Positions 57,014 to 64,000 of a DNA stretch of 64,000 nt are shown here, one piece after another. Below the pieces are notes generated by a model. That model searched no databases. It was not told the origin of the DNA and saw nothing but the letters and a program-made list of their open reading frames with translations. Both the position numbers and the translations under genes were made by a program. Within the stretch, counting starts at the first letter, position 1, and each line of letters begins with the position of its first letter. The DNA is from Heliopora coerulea (taxonomy: Eukaryota > Cnidaria > Anthozoa > Scleralcyonacea > Helioporidae), in assembly GCA_030142905.1 (NCBI GenBank), contig JASJOG010000072.1, forward strand, positions 620,001 through 684,000. The letters run 5' to 3'.

Positions 57014-58479
57014 GAGTGAAATTCAAAATCTTCTTTCAAATGTAAACTTTACTTCATGTTTACACTCGGTCACGCGAAGTGGAGTTTCTATTTGAAGAGG
57101 GAAATCTTCAATCAAAATTAGAAGAGTAGAGAGTATGTCTTGTATACCCCTCACTTCTGAGGCATGTAAAACATTCAAAGGACTAGGCCAGAGATTGGAC
57201 CACAGGAACAGTTGATCTGGCAGCAAAATAATATTGAAAGGCACCATTTATGAACAAAACTTATATCTATAAGACCAGTCGCTCAGAATAGTTGGGAAAT
57301 GGCCAAAATAGTCGCTCGCAGAACGGAAGAGTGCGGTCTGAGTGGCCCTTCAGTAATCGTTAAGCCAACATTTCTGCCGGATACACACGCCACCTATTTG
57401 TTTATTGCCGTCAGGGTGGAAAATGCTGGTACACTAGTGAAACTACCTGATTGGAAAATTTCATGATTATAAAATTTACGCCGATAATTCTCGTATGCCC
57501 ATGATTAACTTGAGGATAATTAGCATGGGCATAAAGGAAGGACTTTTCATGGACTGAGATGTAAAGCATTTCTCGAATCTGACTATGAATAAAAAGAACC
57601 AATGACACATTTGTTTCTGTTGAGTTGCAGAATAATAAACCTAACAATTGGTCAAATGACCACCTTTGCCTGCTATGTTCGGGTACTGGAGTGCATCCCA
57701 GCTTCCACGCCTCGCACGCTTATGGTGATTCTGCTACTCAGTTGAAAATTACATATTTCAAAACATTACTTGAGGAAGTCAGCCCTAAATGTTCGCTATT
57801 ATCTCACATACACGTTAGCGGATCAGATGGAGCGCACTGTTCCATCGAGTGTCGTGCTTCTTCAAATTTCCCAAGTTTAGCAACTTACACATCAGGTGGG
57901 AAGTGAGGTCTCGATCGGAATGAAGTGGTAAATCGAGTGTTTTAATGAGAGAAGGTTTGACGTGAGTAGACGTCCTTTGATACGAATATCGAATCGGACA
58001 TTTGAACAAAATGTGATGACCGGTTTCATTTTCATGGGCCAGCACGCTGTGTAACGAGGAATTATTGCTTTTCCAATGTGAGCCTAAATACCTTTGTGGT
58101 CAGACTGAGAGATCTGTTTATGTAAATAGGTCATTCATGTAACTACCACAAAAATGTCAAGGACGACCTTTTAAAAGCTTTTTTCTTTTAGAGCCAACAT
58201 TATGCATAATTTCTTATCACAAGAGCCTTCTTTATTTCCAGCATTTCCTTCAGTATTTCCAAGTTTTCATGAGTACGCCGACACTCCGAGCGTACAAAAC
58301 ACTTGGACGTTTTCTTCAAATAACGCTAGCTTATTGATTGCAATTATTTTAAAAAAGTTTAAGAGACGGATAAAAGGAGAACGAAAGTTGATTTTACTGT
58401 TAATGGTGCATGGATTTTTGAACAATCGCTTATTCATAAACCTTATCAGTAACTCCATCATCCTCCTTTTTTAAACCTG

Positions 58480-58714
58480 GTTTCCATATAGCCGCAATCT
58501 GCCTGCGATTCATCGGTGATGTACCTGCAATTCATCGGCGATGCATCGCAAACAGAAAAGTTGAATATATTTCAACTTTCCTGGTAGTTCACAGGCGCGT
58601 CGCAGTCATCGGAAGGTGAGAATTTCCATTAAAAAAATGTGTTTGCGATGCATCGCCGATGAATTGCTGGTACATCGCCGACGACTCGCAGGCAGTTTGC
58701 GGTTATATGCAAAC
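58480..58714. mobile_element. 235-bp MITE with long terminal inverted repeats
   Basis: The ends GTTTCCATATAGCCGCAA and GTTTGCATATAACCGCAA (right end read inward) belong to arms of about 75 bases, with GCGATGCATCGC-type inner palindromes. Target duplication is not clear. Confidence 0.65.
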
Positions 58715-59725
58715 AAAGCTTTAGTTCTGATTCCGATTCTCTTACTCCATCTCAATCCTAGTCAGCCTTTTTCTTTCCACACAACCTGTCCATACGTGAC
58801 TGTAATTGCTGTAAATAGTAACTCTACAGCCTAAATATATCTGTACGACTTGTTTATTCTCTCACGATGTTGAGAGTCGCACCAAAACATAAGATCCATG
58901 AAATAATTTAATAATTATTGTTTTTGTGGTTATGCTTTACCATGCAGTTGGGCTCTGATTTTTATCTTTCGAACGTGGGTCGCGGCGTGCCTGTTTCTTG
59001 AAATCTTTCCTTATTGCTACAACTGCGGAATAAGCATGAATGCACGGAACGCGTAATGACTGGGCGTTGAAGGTTGACCGTAAACACTGGTATAAAAGAG
59101 CCTTTTACCATGCATTTGTGTCAATGCCTTAGAACTTTCTTAAGTCACACTCATTGTCCGATGATGGCGTCTTATCCCGCTTTGAAAAAACATTAATGGT
59201 GCTTACACCAAAGTTCTTTCCTTTTTTAAAGAAAATATGACTTGTTGGCCATCCTTTTTTGAAGAAAAGCCACAAGCAAAAAAAAACGTGATTGCGTAAA
59301 CGTCTTTACGACAAACCGTTGTGTAATCCTGTTTACTTTGCAATTCAGAGAGTTGTAGACAGCACTTTGACCAAGTGATCCCAAGTCATATCGTGTCATG
59401 TTTCGATCAAAACTGGCTTTCAGCCCAGAAGAGCCGACCCTATATCCAAGCATCCTATTGTGTCCGAAATTACTTATTTCCATTTTTAGAAATTTAGAGT
59501 AACAAGCTCTGTTTGATGATTGTCAGACATTTTGGGCTCGCTTGGAAAACACTAGGGAAATTCAAGTATTGCTTGAAGTCTGCTTCTGTCCAAGTTTTGG
59601 GGCCAGGAACCCGAGCGCACAAAGCGTGAAGAACGACAGTGTCAACGCGCGGGTGAGAAAACTCTTGATCGCCTCGAAACTTGGCCAGAGGCAGTTTCAT
59701 GTCAAAATGAAATAGGCCGTTTTTT

Positions 59726-59870
59726 AAGGCCGTTTTCCACTAGGCAAATTTTTTCGCTCGAAGTGACTTTTTCTTCTGTCTGACGACTGAAACTAATGAA
59801 AAACCTATTTAATTTGTATCAAGAAATGTCGATTCGAGCGATAAAATTTTGCCTGGTGAAAAACAGCCTT
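59726..59870. mobile_element. 145-bp MITE
   Basis: Arms AAGGCCGTTTTCCACTAGGC and AAGGCTGTTTTTCACCAGGC (right end read inward) continue to TTCGAGCG. It lies about 250 bp upstream of the ATG exon of copy E. Confidence 0.6.
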
Positions 59871-60121
59871 TAGTTTATTTTGAATTGTGTATCGTGAATC
59901 GGGTACTCCAAGGTCAAAACTCCTTGTGCCATGGGGTCCTCCTCGAGGTGCCTTAATTCATTTTTTGTTAGGCACCAGATGCCTTTCAACACCATGATTA
60001 TTTAGAATCACGCGTTTAGCGGCTTCATACTAGACTGCGCGGCAGACCTTCTAAACCTTGGCGCCGGCTACTTAGTTTATGCTCAAGTGAGTCCCTTTTC
60101 TTCTAGGAAAGTTGAGCAACC

Positions 60122-63100
60122 ATGGCTTTGAATGTCGTGGGACTTGTCGGAATTATCGTTTTCTACCTCGTAATTCTTGGTGTCGGACTCTGGGCGGCTT
60201 TTAGGCGCAAAAGAAATGGAAGCGCAGATCTTACTTCACGAGAGGGAGAAAATGGCACAAGCAAGAGTGAAGATGTGATGTTGGCAGGAAGAAACATCGG
60301 TTTATTTGTCGGTGTTATGACCATGACTGGTAAAGAAGAATCTTTTCACGTAGAAGTTGTTGATGGTTGTTACTGAGGTAGCAGGAAGGAAGTGTAGTCT
60401 CATGTAGTCTTATGAAAATTATTGCCCGGCAGATAATTTTTAAGGCAGGCATAATGAGCGCATTACAAGTTGTGAGTAAAAATGAGAATTCTTTAGTACA
60501 GTTAACGTTTCGTCACTTAACACGCAACATCATGATCACGTAACATCTGAATCCTGTAATTCATCTAGCTCTGATGATGTTACTTGTAAAGTGGCGAAAC
60601 GTAAGCTGTATTAAAGAATTCTCATTTTCATTCACAAGTTGTAATGCTGGGCAATAATTGTTGACGGTTGTTAACATGCAGGGGTAAACAATTTCTGTGC
60701 AACAGATGAAGAATGAAATATAAACTGGGAGGAGGTCCCCTGCCTAACAAAGACATTCCCCTTGCTACGTCGTTGTGATATCGGCAATGATTCTGATCTA
60801 GTGATGTGATGGATTAAGGTGCATTAATACTATAGGGTTTATCATTTTGCTATTTAGTATCGCTATACTTCTCAAAATTCCATAGTTTCATCCGTTTTCA
60901 TCTGAATATTCGTATTCACTGGCTATTGTGATGTTTCAGGACGTTTTAACCGAGAAAAGTAGGGAATATAAAACATAAACCGAAAAACGTCATCTTGTTC
61001 GCTTGACAATGACTTTGAAATGGAGTCGAAACATCATCGCACTTTTGTCTTTGTCGTGTCTTGTTAATATCTTGAATATCAAGTTAACAAGATGACATTT
61101 TTCTGTTTATGTTTTATTCTCTACTTTTTAAAATTGTCCGCAGGCTGGTTATAATTTGTTTTTTTAACGGAGAAAATTGAAGCAAAAGTTTACGCGAATC
61201 AGGACGATTCACTACCCGACTTTGCATACACTAGTTAGGAGCCAATTTCTTTTGTGTCCTCTTTATGAATCATTAAAGAGCATTTTAATTGCATGGCTTT
61301 AAAACTTTGCCAGTTCGTGCTGATATGTATATATTTTTTTTTAATTTCTGTATTTCATTCGTTTTCAATAGCAACTTGGGTCGGAGGTGGCTACATCAAT
61401 GGGACGTCCGAAAGCACGTTCAAAGACGGTTTGGTTTGGGTTCAAGCACCATGGTGCTATACCTTGAGTTTGTCATTGGGTGAGTTTGCTTCTTCTCTCA
61501 TAAAGCAATACTCTACATCAAACAGTAGGCTTCACGGGCTCTTTAAAACTCCTTTAATGATATCAATTTGAATACGGAGGCAGAGTTAAAGCTGGCACTG
61601 TTGTTGGAGGTTGCACTGGGAGTCATGGAAAATATGGGCATTTGCCATCGACGAAAATTTTTGCCTTTCATCGGTGGGTTACCTAATTTCCTGGAGGGCA
61701 CACCAAGACTTTAGTCAAGATCTTTAGTGAATATAAAAACCGTAGGTATTTATATTCACCTAAAGGTGGGTTGCAATCAATCTCTTAGGATTCAAAAGAC
61801 AATGATACGGCGGCCATGTTGGTTCCACACACAATAGACGTTAATGAGATTCTTCTGTGAAAGTTCATCCAAGATGGCTGCCATGACGTCATGCGCACAC
61901 CACCTGTAGCTTTGCCCCAGATCTTGAGTTTTCTTTTCACTTTCCGCCTCTCTGGTGAGTGGATTTCGCGGACAAAATAGATAGCCAGTTGAAAGGAGGT
62001 CCTATTTACTTATACTGACACAAGGGCAGCTGCTTCTCTTCAGTTATTTAAAGACTTTGAGAAGCGGTCGAAAGAAAGATCAAGCCTGATCTCCCAGTTT
62101 GAATTAGTTAAGCATCGTAACCGCGAAAACTACAACAGCTGGTGGTGTATGAAGTGTTTTATTTTGTATTAAATTCTCCAGCAATCTTTTTACTGTTAAA
62201 AATACCCATCTATTTGCCTGAATCGAACTGCTGCATGGCGTTGTATGGAGTGTTTTTGAATTGAATACTCCAGCAAACGTTTTCCCGCTTACGCTATACA
62301 TTTGCTGTATTCGTAATTCGTCAGGATCGAACCTAACCACAACCAATTTAATGGTATGTGTACCCGCATATGTAGGCCATCATATGAAAAAAAATTTCGA
62401 AATGTAAATGTACTTTACCTCAGAACTAACTCTTTTCTCACGACTCTAGGCGGAATTCTGTTCGCGGAAAAGATGCGTTCTCGGAGGTATGTTACCATGT
62501 TGGATCCATTCCAAGAAAAGTATGGACCGAAAATGGGAGGACTACTTTTCATCCCACCCTTACTTGGGGAGATTTTCTGGTCAGCATCAATTCTCACGGC
62601 TCTTGGAGCATCAATAAGCGTGGTTATTGACCTTGACAACACAACGTCCATCATTGTTTCGGGTGCTATTGCAGTTTTTTATACCTTGTGTGGAGGTCTC
62701 TACTCCGTAGCTTATACTGATGTAGTGCAGCTGATTTGTATATTTGTTGGACTGGTTAGTATCCCGTTACTTTGCCTTTCTCCCTTTCTTTTCCTCTTTT
62801 CTGGTTTCCTAATTCTCCTTCCCTTTCTGTTCCTTCCTAACGTCCATTCAAACTGCAATAATTGTCTTGTTCTAACATAATCTTACTCTAGTGGCTTACT
62901 ATCCCCTTCGCAATGACCAATTCGGCTGTAAAGAGCATCAGCGAAACTAAATCTACATGGATTGGTGAGTGGAATCCAAAGAAGACAGGCAAATGGCTTG
63001 ATTACGTGCTATTTCTGGTAAGCTTGGAGAGAAAAATTTAAATCTGTCTTATGTGAGCAAAGTCTGGGGATTTACCTGCCTTTATGTGTTTGAGTAACTT

Positions 63101-64000
63101 GTTAGAAGACACCAGACTGCCAAATTTTTTAGGTTATTTATGTGCAACTTCAAATTTCCCATTCGGACCGTACCATTTTCCTCCCGATAATGATTTTAAA
63201 AATCCTGTTACTTAATAAGGATATTTCTGGAAACATTCATTCTATGAATGGTATACATTATTTTAAAAAACTCATTAAAATTCATGACGAAAATGCAAGG
63301 GAAAATCATAATCTTGTCATGCCTTTGAAACGCTGTTTAAAGTCTGACATTTTGGGCACGGCAAGGCAAATTAGTCGTGTCGAGACCTACATATACAGAG
63401 GTGCACTGCACGGCTAAATTTTCAAGTACGGGTGCCAAATTTTAAGATGTCCGAATCGTTTACATTGTGAAGATCACCCGTGCCAAAATTTTAGCCGTGC
63501 CGCGCCCAAAATGTTGACAGTGTAATCGGGGTTCAAATGTCATATAAACATGCTTACTTTTCTCCTCAAATTTGTGCGGCTTAGAAAACAAATTTTCAAA
63601 CTTTCTACGCGAATCAACGTGTTATTGGGTAAGTGTTTTTTATGCCATTTAAAAAACGTACAGTACGTGCTTTATCGGATCTAAAACACTTTGCTGTTGC
63701 CTCGTGTTTTAAATCCGATAAAGCACTCGTGCTCGTTTTTTTAAATATTATTTTAACCCTCTCAATACGGCAGATTCCTATGTCCAGATAAAGAAAGCCC
63801 AAAACAAAACATTTGAGGTAGTATAACTTTAACTTAGGACATAAATCTGAAAGGTAAGACGGGCTTAAACATATTCCAATTCCTATTGAATTTCCACAAA
63901 CCGACAAAGAACCAAAGTACAATAAAGAAGACTTTAGAAAAATATTGGGGTCATAAAAAGAGTTATTGATACAAAATTTCTCACTTTAAAACCGCTCATT
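60122..64000 (+). CDS. SLC5A7: High-affinity choline transporter, 5' part (copy E, runs off the window)
   Basis: Coding exons 1-4 are 60122-60329, 61372-61479, 62450-62754 and 62892-63017. Their lengths (208, 108, 305, 126) and phases are exactly those of copy D. Protein sequence is very close to copy D, with some changes ([23 protein letters not shown]). All splice sites are canonical. Exons 5-7 are expected beyond base 64000; intron 4 is longer than 980 bp. It is a tandem paralogue of copy D in the same orientation and probably has the same role. Confidence 0.9.
60417..60659. repeat. Penelope-like fold-back repeat in intron 1 of copy E
   Basis: Inverted arms of about 100 bases share AATTATTGCCCGG, TTACAAGTTGTGA and GAGAATTCTTTA-type segments. 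The right arm carries a hammerhead-like core. Confidence 0.6.
60566..60608 (+). ncRNA. Hammerhead ribozyme-like motif
   Basis: CTGATGA (60571-60577), one T, stem II GTTAC/GTGGC with a 7-base loop and G.U pairs, GAAA (60596-60599), then CGT and A at 60603. Stem I is AGCT with AGCT, extended by a T.G pair. The self-complementary ACGT in place of stem III is the same layout as at 47222. Confidence 0.5.
60955..61128. repeat. Penelope-like fold-back repeat, second in intron 1 of copy E
   Basis: Arms with AACATAAACCGAAAAACGTC pair with the complementary right end. The centre has TTGACAATGACTTTG and GGAGTCGAAACATC, a hammerhead-like core with mutated G8. Confidence 0.55.
63347..63514. mobile_element. 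168-bp MITE in intron 4 of copy E
   Basis: Ends read ACATTTTGGGCACGGCAAGGC-like on the left and ACATTTTGGGCGCGGCACGG on the right read inward. It interrupts a degenerate copy of the dispersed repeat found in the Mab-21 introns. Confidence 0.6.
63667..63726. repeat. Hairpin of the GTGCTTTATC family in intron 4 of copy E
   Basis: Arms GTGCTTTATCGGAT and ATCCGATAAAGCAC as at 11828-11890, preceded by degenerate sequence of the same dispersed repeat. Confidence 0.6.

Larger units (their letters stand above)
53683..60121. other. Intergenic region between two choline transporter genes
   Basis: 6.4 kb with no credible coding exon on either strand. It begins with the 3' UTR of copy D (AATAAA-type signals near 53993 and 54066). 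It then holds scattered repeats: a truncated SINE near 55700-55800, a transposon remnant at 55914-56485 and hairpins at 56903-57013, 58480-58714 and 59726-59870. The promoter of copy E should be in the last part. An acceptor just before the ATG exon (60104) points to a non-coding first exon upstream. Confidence 0.6.

Overview
The window looks like nuclear DNA of a cnidarian, most likely an anthozoan and probably a stony coral. Genes are split by GT-AG introns, base composition is AT-rich, and the DNA is full of tRNA-like SINEs, Penelope-like remnants, MITEs and fold-back repeats. Two protein families account for nearly all recognisable coding sequence. The first is Mab-21/cGAS-like nucleotidyltransferase-fold proteins on the minus strand. 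The second is the high-affinity choline transporter family (CHT1/SLC5A7) on the plus strand. The taxonomic call is inference from this content.

Layout. From 1 to about 42,600 the window is a segmental-duplication array. Four complete-looking Mab-21-like genes (408-4400, 7846-14350, 23191-28160, 34992-40295, all minus) alternate with three decayed 3' fragments of a choline transporter (exons 6-7 only; 5041-6712, 17816-22457 and 32091-33990, plus). Each Mab-21 gene is read as a 12-nt first coding exon, a 380-nt exon with the GS and DxD nucleotidyltransferase motifs, and a 1.55-kb exon with the Mab-21 C-terminal domain. The frame is open across both junctions in all four. Two further Mab-21 3' fragments (16998-17806, 31273-32081) are fused directly to choline-transporter exon 6 on one side and capped by a 678-bp DNA transposon on the other. 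Three older, more diverged Mab-21 pseudogene fragments (about 15411-15853, 29740-30120, 42120-42573) lie in the same repeats. A non-LTR retrotransposon with a restriction-like endonuclease (18142-22136, minus) interrupts the second transporter fragment.

From 42,720 to 46,590 the DNA is mainly non-coding, with one MITE. From 46,604 to 53,682 there is a complete seven-coding-exon choline transporter gene whose exons join to 539 codons plus a stop. After 6.4 kb of repeat-rich intergenic DNA a second choline transporter gene starts at 60,122; its first four coding exons are present and it runs off the right edge. Transporter introns carry Penelope-like inverted repeats, and three places there have hammerhead-ribozyme-like cores.

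How the genes relate. CHT proteins take up choline with sodium to feed acetylcholine synthesis. Mab-21/cGAS-like proteins in animals include nucleic-acid sensors that make cyclic-nucleotide messengers and are known to be expanded in cnidarians. I see no sign of a shared pathway. The interleaving looks like repeated unequal exchange of one ancestral block that held the 5' side of a Mab-21 gene next to the 3' end of a transporter gene. The Mab-21 copies stayed open while the transporter fragments decayed, each differently, which suggests selection for the Mab-21 genes only.
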